DNA of 13,535 nt from Alphaproteobacteria bacterium UBA2966 (GTDB lineage: Bacteria > Pseudomonadota > Alphaproteobacteria > UBA2966), in contig DEBC01000008.1 of NCBI GenBank assembly GCA_002348365.1, forward strand, positions 128,721 to 142,255. Reading direction: 5' to 3'. Below the pieces are notes generated by a model that did no database searches, was not told the origin of the DNA, and saw nothing but the letters and a program-made list of their open reading frames with translations. This document shows, piece by piece, positions 1-9,576 of this stretch (position 1 is its first letter; each line of letters begins with the position of its first letter). The position numbers and the translations under genes were made by a program.

Positions 1-93
1 GGCGTGCACTCCGTCAAATCGACTGCACCGACGGCTGAGGCCAAGGCTGCTGTCAAGAAGGCGCTGAAGACCACCTCCGACAAAAAAGGCTGA
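1..93 (+). CDS. 3' end of an unidentified gene with a Lys/Ala-rich tail (partial)
   Basis: Frame 1 is open from the first base to a TGA at 91-93 and encodes 30 residues, starting GVHSVKSTAPT and ending in KKALKTTSDKKG. The tail is rich in Lys, Ala and Thr, and looks like a disordered, basic C-terminal extension such as those on some ribosomal or nucleic-acid-binding proteins. No domain is visible, so I cannot name the protein. A strong hairpin 53 bases after the stop fits the end of a transcription unit and supports this being a real gene end. The body of the gene lies upstream of the window. Confidence is moderate because the call rests on a short open frame plus the hairpin. Confidence 0.5.
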   Translation, partial: GVHSVKSTAPTAEAKAAVKKALKTTSDKKG

Positions 94-143
94 TTGAGCA
101 GCCCGAGCTGGATTTGCGGTGTGCTGACACCGCGACGAAATAA

Positions 144-190
144 GACATCGCCCGGCGCGGGGTTCTCGCGGCCGGGCGATCTCATTTGGT
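144..190 (+). terminator. Probable intrinsic terminator after the partial first gene
   Basis: A perfect 10-bp stem pairs ATCGCCCGGC (147-156) with GCCGGGCGAT (171-180). An inner GCG/CGC pairing lies in the 14-base loop, and two more outer pairs (144-145 with 182-183) lie beyond one mismatch. The downstream tail CTCATTTGGT is only weakly T-rich. The position between a stop codon and the next gene on the same strand fits a rho-independent terminator. A regulatory hairpin cannot be excluded. Confidence 0.6.
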
Positions 191-195
191 ACCCC

Positions 196-224
196 TGGTA
201 GCGCTATTGTTGCCCAATCATAAT
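196..224 (+). promoter_or_regulatory. Weak candidate promoter for olsB
   Basis: CATAAT at 219-224 matches the -10 consensus at five of six positions. The hexamer 17 bases upstream (TGGTAG, 196-201) is a poor -35. The predicted transcript start near 231 would leave a leader of about 27 bases before the GTG at 258. The call rests only on the -10 match and on the upstream terminator, which implies that a new promoter is needed here. Confidence 0.25.
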
Positions 225-257
225 GCGATCGACGTCTAGCTGTGATTCACTGACTTC

Positions 258-1097
258 GTGACGAACGTTCAAACAGCGCTGGACGAGCAGGTCTTGCGGG
301 AAGACTTGGCGCAGCATGCGGTGGCGGCAACCGGCAGCCTCGAGGTGCGGTTCGCGCAGGACCAAAACGATGTGGCGGCGGCACAAGCTCTTAGATTCCA
401 GGTGTTCTTTGAAGAGATGCAGGCCCAGGCTGAACCGGTCACGCAAATGACCCGCCGCGACTTCGACCCCTTCGATGATGTCTGCGACCACCTGCTGGTT
501 GTTGATCATGATCTACCGCCCGAGGAAGCTGTCGTCGGAACCTATCGCTTGTTGCGAGAGGAAGTGGCCTTGCGCTGTGGCGGGTTCTACTCCGCGGGGG
601 AATATGATCTGACACCATTGAGAACGGGACCCTGGCGGTCTGGCGGATTTCTCGAGCTGGGGCGGAGCTGCGTTCATCCGGCGTATCGTACTCATGCCAC
701 CATTCAACTTCTCTGGCGGGGGATTGCCCGCTACCTCGATGCCTTCAATATTGATGTCATGTTCGGATGCGCCAGCTTTCCGGGGCGATATCCGCAACAA
801 CATCAAGTCGGATTGAGCTATCTCCACGAAAACCATCTGGCACCGGCCGAATATCGCGTTTGTGCCGTCCCGGACCTGCATGTATCGATGAACACGGTTT
901 CGCCGGACGCCTATTCCCTGCGCGAGGCATTGCGCAGCCTGCCGCCGCTTATCAAGGCTTACCTCCGCCTTGGCGCATTCATCGGTGACGGCGCGGTCGT
1001 CGATCAGGCGTTCGGTACCACCGATGTATTCATTCTGCTGCCCGTCGATCGCATCGCGGCTCGTTATCTGAACCACCTCAACCGACGCGTCGCCTGA
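258..1097 (+). CDS. olsB: OlsB-type ornithine-ACP N-acyltransferase (GNAT fold)
   Basis: A 279-residue protein of the OlsB/hemolysin-like acyltransferase family. OlsB transfers a 3-hydroxyacyl chain from acyl carrier protein to the alpha-amino group of ornithine, giving lyso-ornithine lipid, the first step of ornithine-lipid synthesis at the cytoplasmic membrane. Visible family features are GSLEVRFA (26-33), LRFQVFFEEM (45-54), CDHLLVVD (76-83), VVGTYRLL (92-99), GFYSAGEYDL (109-118), LELGRSCV (132-139), LLWRGIARYL (151-160), FGCASFPG (169-176) and a C-terminal PPLIKAYLRLGA (229-240). Length is normal for the family. The start is a GTG with no clear ribosome binding site; it was chosen because it places the conserved GSLEV motif about 25 residues in. 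OlsA, the acyltransferase for the second step, is not in the window. A transporter gene follows on the same strand. Family assignment is strong, but amino-acid acceptor and acyl donor are inferred. Confidence 0.88.
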   Translation: MTNVQTALDEQVLREDLAQHAVAATGSLEVRFAQDQNDVAAAQALRFQVFFEEMQAQAEPVTQMTRRDFDPFDDVCDHLLVVDHDLPPEEAVVGTYRLLREEVALRCGGFYSAGEYDLTPLRTGPWRSGGFLELGRSCVHPAYRTHATIQLLWRGIARYLDAFNIDVMFGCASFPGRYPQQHQVGLSYLHENHLAPAEYRVCAVPDLHVSMNTVSPDAYSLREALRSLPPLIKAYLRLGAFIGDGAVVDQAFGTTDVFILLPVDRIAARYLNHLNRRVA

Positions 1098-1112
1098 TTC
1101 TGGTTCCCCCGC

Positions 1113-1136
1113 GCGGACGCATCCCGTCCGCTTGTT
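1113..1136 (+). terminator. Possible weak terminator between olsB and the transporter gene
   Basis: GCGGACG (1113-1119) and CGTCCGC (1125-1131) form a perfect 7-bp GC-rich stem with a 5-base loop, 16 bases after the olsB stop, followed by TTGTT. The T run is short and broken, so termination may be partial. The palindrome CCGCGCGG occurs at 1109-1116 and again at 1141-1148 around this hairpin. Confidence 0.35.
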
Positions 1137-1192
1137 CCCACCGCGCGGCCAGCGCATGATCGGTGCTCCATTTCAGGTGGCGTGGTGATTTC

Positions 1193-1936
1193 GTGGACTT
1201 AACGTTCTTATGGGTGGTGGCCGGTGCTCTCGCCGCCGGCTTTGTGACCGGCCTCGCGGGATTCGGCGTGGGTATCACGTCGCTCGGGTTCTGGCTCCAC
1301 GTCATGGAGCCGATCGTCGCGGGTCCGCTCGTGGCCATCTGCTCCGTGGCCGGGCAGGTGCGGTCGATTGTTCATATTCGACGTGACATCTCGATCCGGC
1401 GCGTTCTCCCATTCATCCTCGGCGGGGTCGTGGGCATACCGGTCGGGGTCTATCTGCTGAGCTATGTAGACGGCCCAGACCTGAAAGTGGGTCTTGGGGC
1501 ATTTCTGATTGCCTACAGTCTTTTCGGCCTCGCAGTGAGGCTCGGACCTGTATTCGCCGATGCCGGTCCATGGGGCGATGGCGGTGTTGGATTCAGCAGT
1601 GGCATTTTTGGCGGCATCGCTGGATTGTCCGGACCCCTGATGACAGTCTGGTGCGGCCTGAGGGGATGGTCCAAGGACGTACAAAGGGCCACCTACCAAC
1701 CCTACAACTTTGTAATCCTCGCGTTGGTCGTTGGTGCCTACGGGTCGCAGGGGCTTCTCACCCGGGAGGTAGGCGTGTTGACTCTGGTCAGCGTGCCGGC
1801 GCTCCTCGTCGGTGTTCAGCTCGGACTCATGGCTTACCGGCGCGTCGACGAAGCCGGGTTCCGGAAAGTCGTACTGACCTTGTTGTTGATTTCGGGAATC
1901 TCACTCGTCATCAACAACGCCCTCGACAGCGTTTGA
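1193..1936 (+). CDS. TauE/SafE-family membrane transporter (putative anion exporter)
   Basis: About 247 residues, almost entirely hydrophobic, with roughly eight predicted membrane segments. It shows the internal two-fold repeat of the TauE/SafE family. The first half carries GLAGFGVGITSLGF near the N-terminus and the second half carries GIFGGIAGLSGPLMTVW. Family members are proposed to export sulfite, sulfoacetate or other small organic anions across the inner membrane. The substrate here cannot be read from the sequence. I chose the GTG at 1193 because an AGGTGG lies 12 bases upstream and the protein then begins directly before the first membrane segment. The frame is open to a GTG at 1163, which would add ten residues without a visible ribosome binding site. 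The gene lies 95 bases after olsB on the same strand and ends 13 bases from the convergent maeB stop. No clear terminator is seen in that gap. Confidence 0.8.
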   Translation: MDLTFLWVVAGALAAGFVTGLAGFGVGITSLGFWLHVMEPIVAGPLVAICSVAGQVRSIVHIRRDISIRRVLPFILGGVVGIPVGVYLLSYVDGPDLKVGLGAFLIAYSLFGLAVRLGPVFADAGPWGDGGVGFSSGIFGGIAGLSGPLMTVWCGLRGWSKDVQRATYQPYNFVILALVVGAYGSQGLLTREVGVLTLVSVPALLVGVQLGLMAYRRVDEAGFRKVVLTLLLISGISLVINNALDSV

Positions 1937-1949
1937 CAGAGGAGCTCTT

Positions 1950-4217
<2,268 letters not shown>

Positions 4218-4427
4218 TATTGTTGTATTCCCACTCGTTTGGTGGCGGAGGTGTGCCGATTTCGGCCCGGCCGCCGCAGGCGTTCGGAAAACACTAACGG
4301 GGATTGAGGCTGCGCGTAAACCTGCAAATGGAGAGTTGGTTCCTGCTAAACGCTCGATCTGGAGTGAATCTCACGGAACCGGCACTCGCTTTGTGTCACA
4401 GCCCGTCGCCTGTGATACCTTCCAGAC
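4218..4427. promoter_or_regulatory. Divergent maeB-mutS intergenic region
   Basis: These 210 bases separate two divergent genes, so they should hold promoters for both. On the maeB side I see no convincing -35/-10 pair. On the mutS side there is a candidate promoter overlapping an inverted repeat, listed separately. A looser inverted repeat, GGTTCC (4338-4343) and GGAACC (4375-4380), flanks a 31-base spacer, but its arms are too short to carry weight. No open reading frame here looks like a gene. Confidence 0.5.
4391..4419 (+). promoter_or_regulatory. Candidate mutS promoter overlapping an 8-bp-arm inverted repeat
   Basis: TTGTGT (4391-4396) and GATACC (4414-4419) are spaced by 17 bases, with a TG one base before the -10. 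This would start transcription near 4426, almost at the mutS ATG (4428). TGTCACAG (4394-4401) and CTGTGATA (4410-4417) form an inverted repeat with an 8-base spacer and one G-T mismatch, covering nearly the whole promoter. That layout is typical of a repressor operator. The hexamers are only moderate matches, so the promoter is tentative. The inverted repeat itself is directly visible. Confidence 0.35.
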
Positions 4428-7199
4428 ATGAACCGGATTGAGCCGTCCGCGCCCGATTCTTCACCGCGCCCCGAGGCATCAGAATTCACTCCCGCCACGG
4501 CGACCGGCGAGGGTCCGACACCCAGACAGACGCCCGTCAAAGAGACGGTGTCGCCCATGATGGCTCAGTATCTTGCCATCAAGCAGGACCACCCCGATGA
4601 GCTGCTCTTCTTTCGCATGGGAGATTTTTACGAACTGTTTTTCGGCGATGCCGAGGCAGCGTCGGCCGCCCTCGACATCGTACTGACCAAACGCGGACGC
4701 CACCGTGGTGAAGACATACCCATGTGTGGTGTGCCCGTTCATTCCTACTACAGTTACCTTCAAAGATTGATCCGGCGAGGGTTCAAAGTCGCAGTCTGCG
4801 AGCAGGTCGAGGACCCGGCGGAGGCCAAAAAGCGCGGCGCCAAGGCGGTGGTCAAACGAGAGGTCGTGCGCGTGGTGACGCCGGGAACCCTTCTCGAAGA
4901 TACCCTGCTGGATGCGCGCTCGAATAATTACCTCGTGGCAGTGGCGCGGGCCGAAGGCCATCTGGCCATCGGGTGGGCGGATGTCTCGACGGGAGATGTC
5001 ACGGTGATGCCCTCGGATGCTGCCGGCATCGCGGGAGAGCTTGGCCGCCTAAATCCTGGAGAACTGCTTGTTTCTGATCGTCTGACCGATTCGGACGAGC
5101 TCGGCGACATCCTCGCGGACTGGCAACCTGTACTCACGACACTGCCCGCCCAAAGGTTTGATTCCCAGGTTGCCGAGCGACGCCTGAAAGAGACGTATGG
5201 CGTCGCAACACTCGAGGGGTTTGGTGCCTTCGGCCGCGCCGAGCTTGCCGCCCTGGGTGGACTGCTCGACTACGTGGAACTGACACAACGGGGCAAGCTG
5301 CCTGGGTTGAAGCCACCGGTCAGAATGCAGGCCAACACGGCCATGTTCATAGACTCTGCGACGCGCCGCAATCTGGAACTGTCGCGCAGCTTGAGCGGTG
5401 AGACGACAGGCAGCCTGCTTTCGGAGATCGATCGCACAGTGACGGGTCCCGGCGCGCGCCTTCTGGCTCGCCGACTGGGAGCGCCGTCGACCGATGTGGA
5501 CACGATTTCAGGCCGGCATGATGACGTCGCGTTTTTCGTCGGTGAAGGCGTCCTGCGGGAGAGTGTTCGACGGGTGTTGCGGCAGACACCGGATATGGAG
5601 CGTGCCTTGAGCCGCCTGATTCTGGGGCGGGGCGGCCCGAGAGATCTCGCTTCATTGCGGGACGGCCTGTGTTCGGCGCACGAGTTGAGGGACTGTCTTG
5701 CGGATGACGGCATTCGACCGTTGCCCACGGGCATTGCGAAGATGCGTGCCGATCTCGGACAGCATGACGAACTGATCGATCAGTTATCGCGCGCCCTGGA
5801 TGAGGAACTTCCGTTACAGGCCCGGGACGGAAACTTTGTTGCCCCCGGATTCAACGCGGACCTGGATGAGTTGTGGACACTGCGTGACGAAAGCCGGCGA
5901 CACATCGCAAGCATGCAGGCCGACTACGCACAGGAAACGGAAATTCCCTCACTCAAGATTCGTCACAACAACGTGCTTGGTTACTTTGTCGAAGTGACCA
6001 ACACGCACGCGGACAAACTGTTGAATGGCGACGACGATCGATTCATCCATCGACAGACAATGGCGAACGCGGTCCGTTTTACGACGACGGAACTGGCGGA
6101 CCTAGAGTCGCGTCTGAGTTCGGCAGCTGATAGGGCTGTCTCGCTTGAGATCGAAATTTTCGAGGTCTTGTGTGGGGCCGTCGAGACACAGGCGCCATCT
6201 GTCGCAACTGCCGGAGACGGTTTGGCGCGCATCGATGTGGCCGCGGCATTGGCTGAACTGGCCGAAAACCGACGTTATGCACGACCGTCAGTCGATGAGT
6301 CAGTGACATTCGAAATCGTGGGTGGCCGCCATCCGGTTGTCGAAGCGGCGTTGGACCGCAGCGGTGAATCAGCCTTCGTTGCCAATGACTGCCATCTCGG
6401 GGACGGCCAACGCCTTTGGCTGATGACCGGGCCCAATATGGCGGGCAAGAGTACATTTCTCCGGCAGAATGCGGTGATCGCCATCATGGCCCAGATGGGG
6501 TCATTTGTGCCGGCTGACGGCGCCCGTATCGGGGTTGTTGATCAGTTGTTCTCGCGTGTCGGCGCCGCAGATGATCTGGCCCGCGGGCGATCGACGTTCA
6601 TGGTCGAGATGGTGGAAACCGCCGCCATCCTCAATCAGGCGGGGCCACGTGCACTGGTTATTCTGGATGAGATCGGGCGAGGGACCGCCACTTATGATGG
6701 CCTCTCCATCGCCTGGGCCGTCGCAGAGCATCTTCACGAGGTAAACCGCTGCCGGGCTTTGTTCGCCACCCATTATCACGAACTTACGGCACTTTCCGCG
6801 AAGTTGGAGCACCTCGCCAATCGCACCATGCGAATCAAGGAGTGGCAGGGGGAGGTGGTGTTCCTCCATGAGGTTGCGCCCGGTGCCGCCGATCGTTCCT
6901 ACGGCATTCACGTCGCCAAGCTCGCCGGGCTGCCGGGCCGGGTCGTTGAGCGAGCCATTCATGTGCTGGAGGCACTTGAGACGGACGAACAGGCTGGCGC
7001 CTCGACGCGCCTCGCAGAGGATCTGCCGCTCTTCTCGGCCGCGGGCAGTGGCAAGCCCCGGACGCAGTCCCCGGGTCCACATCCATTGGAGGTGGTGATC
7101 GATTCCGTCCATCCGGACGAGCTCACCCCGCGTGAGGCGCTTGATCTGGTATACAGGCTCGTCGCCGTACTCCGCGACGCGTCGACCGATAGCACCTGA
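4428..7199 (+). CDS. mutS: DNA mismatch repair protein MutS
   Basis: A 923-residue MutS, the ATPase that recognises mispaired or looped bases and recruits MutL. The N-terminal mismatch-binding domain has GDFYELF at 65-71, with F67 and E69 matching the E. coli Phe-Tyr-Glu wedge. Connector, lever and clamp regions follow, the clamp including IPSLKIRHNNVLGYFVEVTN. The ABC-type ATPase has Walker A GPNMAGKST (668-676), the STFMVEM signature (722-728), Walker B LVILDE ending at D747-E748, and the FATHYHEL segment (779-786). DLPLF at 865-869 resembles a sliding-clamp binding motif, and the C-terminus has the usual helical dimer region. The ATG at 4428 has no ribosome binding site and adds a Pro/Thr/Ser-rich leader of about 30 residues relative to E. 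coli. In-frame alternatives are GTG 4548 and ATG 4557 or 4560. The gene is divergent from maeB and closely followed by the flavin oxidoreductase. Confidence 0.97.
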   Translation: MNRIEPSAPDSSPRPEASEFTPATATGEGPTPRQTPVKETVSPMMAQYLAIKQDHPDELLFFRMGDFYELFFGDAEAASAALDIVLTKRGRHRGEDIPMCGVPVHSYYSYLQRLIRRGFKVAVCEQVEDPAEAKKRGAKAVVKREVVRVVTPGTLLEDTLLDARSNNYLVAVARAEGHLAIGWADVSTGDVTVMPSDAAGIAGELGRLNPGELLVSDRLTDSDELGDILADWQPVLTTLPAQRFDSQVAERRLKETYGVATLEGFGAFGRAELAALGGLLDYVELTQRGKLPGLKPPVRMQANTAMFIDSATRRNLELSRSLSGETTGSLLSEIDRTVTGPGARLLARRLGAPSTDVDTISGRHDDVAFFVGEGVLRESVRRVLRQTPDMERALSRLILGRGGPRDLASLRDGLCSAHELRDCLADDGIRPLPTGIAKMRADLGQHDELIDQLSRALDEELPLQARDGNFVAPGFNADLDELWTLRDESRRHIASMQADYAQETEIPSLKIRHNNVLGYFVEVTNTHADKLLNGDDDRFIHRQTMANAVRFTTTELADLESRLSSAADRAVSLEIEIFEVLCGAVETQAPSVATAGDGLARIDVAAALAELAENRRYARPSVDESVTFEIVGGRHPVVEAALDRSGESAFVANDCHLGDGQRLWLMTGPNMAGKSTFLRQNAVIAIMAQMGSFVPADGARIGVVDQLFSRVGAADDLARGRSTFMVEMVETAAILNQAGPRALVILDEIGRGTATYDGLSIAWAVAEHLHEVNRCRALFATHYHELTALSAKLEHLANRTMRIKEWQGEVVFLHEVAPGAADRSYGIHVAKLAGLPGRVVERAIHVLEALETDEQAGASTRLAEDLPLFSAAGSGKPRTQSPGPHPLEVVIDSVHPDELTPREALDLVYRLVAVLRDASTDST

Positions 7200-7226
7200 C
7201 CATCACCATAAACGTACGGAGCCGAC

Positions 7227-8249
7227 ATGGCCGGGCCAATCAAGCTCAGCGTTCTGGATCAATCGCCCGTGCGGGCCGGTTTCACCTACGCAGACGCCGT
7301 TGCGGAAACGCTGGAACTGGCACAGCTCGCAGACCGTCTGGGGTACACCCGTTACTGGGTGGCCGAGCACCATTCGACGGAGGGACTTGCCGGATCGTCT
7401 CCCGAGGTTCTTGTGGCGCGTATCGCTGGTGTGACCGAGGAGATCAAGGTCGGTTCGGGGGGAGTCATGCTGAGCCACTACAGTCCACTGAAGGTGGCAG
7501 AGAATTTCGGATTGCTTGAGACAATGTATCCCGGGCGCATCGATCTCGGGATCGGCCGCGCCCCCGGCAGCGATCAACTCACCGCCCAGGCACTCGCATA
7601 CGGTTCTCCGATTGGCGCCGAGTACTTCCCGGCGAAGGTTCGCGATCTGACATTGTTTCTGACGGATACGCTTCCCGACGATCATCCCCTGCGTGGTATC
7701 CATGCGTCGCCAATTCCGGACCGCCCCCCCGAGGTCTGGCTGCTGGGCTCGTCCGATCAAAGCGCCACATTGGCAGCGCACTTCGGACTGCCCTTCTCTT
7801 TCGCTCAATTCATCAGTCCGCAAGGTGGTGCCTGGGTGACCAATGCCTACCGAGAGGCTTTCAAGCCCTCCGCCATGCTCTCCGAGCCCAAGTGCAGCCT
7901 GGGCGTATTCGTCATCTGCGCTGAGACCGCGGACGAAGCCGAGCACCACGCAAAAAGCCGCGACCTATGGCGACTGTGGCTCGAACAGGGCGAACTGCGT
8001 CCGGTGCCGACGGTCGAGGACGTTGCCGCCCATGAATTCACGGACGATGAAGAAGCTCGCGTGAAGGCCAATCGGCAGCGACACATCATTGGCACTCCCG
8101 AGATGGTCGAGCAGTGTCTTGCGGAGATGGCAGAGGAATATGCCGTGGAGGAATTCGTGGTGAACACGATCGTGCATGACCCGGGGGCCCGCCTGAGATC
8201 ATATGAACTTCTGGCCGACGTCTTCGGGCTCGCGCCACGTCCTTCTTGA
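7227..8249 (+). CDS. Luciferase-like (LLM class, MsnO8/YhbW type) flavin-dependent oxidoreductase
   Basis: A 340-residue TIM-barrel protein of the bacterial luciferase-like superfamily, resembling E. coli YhbW along its length. Shared features are YWVAEHH (43-49), GSGGVML (76-82), YPGRIDLGIGRAPGSD (101-116), WLLGSS (171-176) and the C-terminal VNTIVHDPGARLRSYEL. Members use reduced FMN or a deazaflavin and oxygen, or act as flavin-linked dehydrogenases. The substrate of this subgroup is unknown to me, and the sequence does not reveal it. The ATG has a good ribosome binding site (ACGGAG, about 8 bases upstream). It begins 27 bases after the mutS stop with no terminator between, so co-transcription with mutS is likely. 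It converges on adhC through a shared terminator. Confidence 0.88.
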   Translation: MAGPIKLSVLDQSPVRAGFTYADAVAETLELAQLADRLGYTRYWVAEHHSTEGLAGSSPEVLVARIAGVTEEIKVGSGGVMLSHYSPLKVAENFGLLETMYPGRIDLGIGRAPGSDQLTAQALAYGSPIGAEYFPAKVRDLTLFLTDTLPDDHPLRGIHASPIPDRPPEVWLLGSSDQSATLAAHFGLPFSFAQFISPQGGAWVTNAYREAFKPSAMLSEPKCSLGVFVICAETADEAEHHAKSRDLWRLWLEQGELRPVPTVEDVAAHEFTDDEEARVKANRQRHIIGTPEMVEQCLAEMAEEYAVEEFVVNTIVHDPGARLRSYELLADVFGLAPRPS

Positions 8250-8286
8250 CGGTTGCGGGCTAGGGACTCAGCACACCGGCAAAGAA

Positions 8287-8314
8287 AAAGGGCCCATCGA
8301 GTGATGGGCCCTTT
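8287..8314. terminator. Bidirectional intrinsic terminator between the flavin oxidoreductase and adhC
   Basis: A perfect 12-bp stem, AAAGGGCCCATC (8287-8298) and GATGGGCCCTTT (8303-8314), encloses a 4-base loop GAGT. On the - strand the stem is followed by a run reading TTTTTCTTT across its base, so it should terminate adhC strongly; it begins 19 bases past the adhC stop. On the + strand the tail is only TTTCC, so it may act more weakly for the flavin oxidoreductase. Confidence 0.88.
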
Positions 8315-8332
8315 CCAGAACGCAAATCAGTT

Positions 8333-9445
<1,113 letters not shown>

Positions 9446-9576
9446 GAATCCTCCCCTGTCCCGCTTCGGCGCGACTGGCGGGATGGCCATGAACCAGGCC
9501 GGTGACCAGCAGCACGCTGTTTGAGATACGCGTAGACCGATATGATGATGCAAAACACATTCAGACAGCGCAAGCC
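9446..9576. promoter_or_regulatory. Divergent adhC-glnD intergenic region with a candidate glnD promoter
   Basis: This gap must hold promoters for two divergent genes. On the + strand, TTGAGA (9521-9526) is followed by TATGAT (9541-9546) at a short 14-base spacing, or by GATGAT (9544-9549) at 17 bases. Either would start transcription near 9553. On the - strand, TTGCAT near 9550 is a possible adhC -35, without a good -10. The glnD frame stays open back to a GTG at 9502. However, codons between 9502 and 9576 often end in A or T, unlike the coding sequence further on, so I treat this stretch as non-coding. Confidence 0.35.
9449..9456 (-). promoter_or_regulatory. Strong ribosome binding site of adhC
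   Basis: On the - strand GGGGAGGA is followed by TTC and the ATG. It is the best Shine-Dalgarno match in the window and decides the adhC start, because the same frame remains open for another 55 codons upstream. Confidence 0.8.

Noticed and set aside
1163..1192. GTG at 1163 as the start of the TauE-type gene
   Set aside because: No ribosome binding site precedes it, and it adds ten polar or basic residues before the first membrane segment. GTG 1193 has AGGTGG upstream. The longer form is not excluded.
4394..4417. CRP/FNR-type binding site before mutS
   Set aside because: TCACA and TGTGA occur, but in inverted order and with the wrong spacing compared with the TGTGA-N6-TCACA consensus. I keep only the neutral description of an inverted repeat.
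6501..7112. A 203-codon open frame on the - strand within mutS
   Set aside because: It is antisense to the MutS ATPase domain, whose motifs are intact, and it has no domain or promoter of its own.
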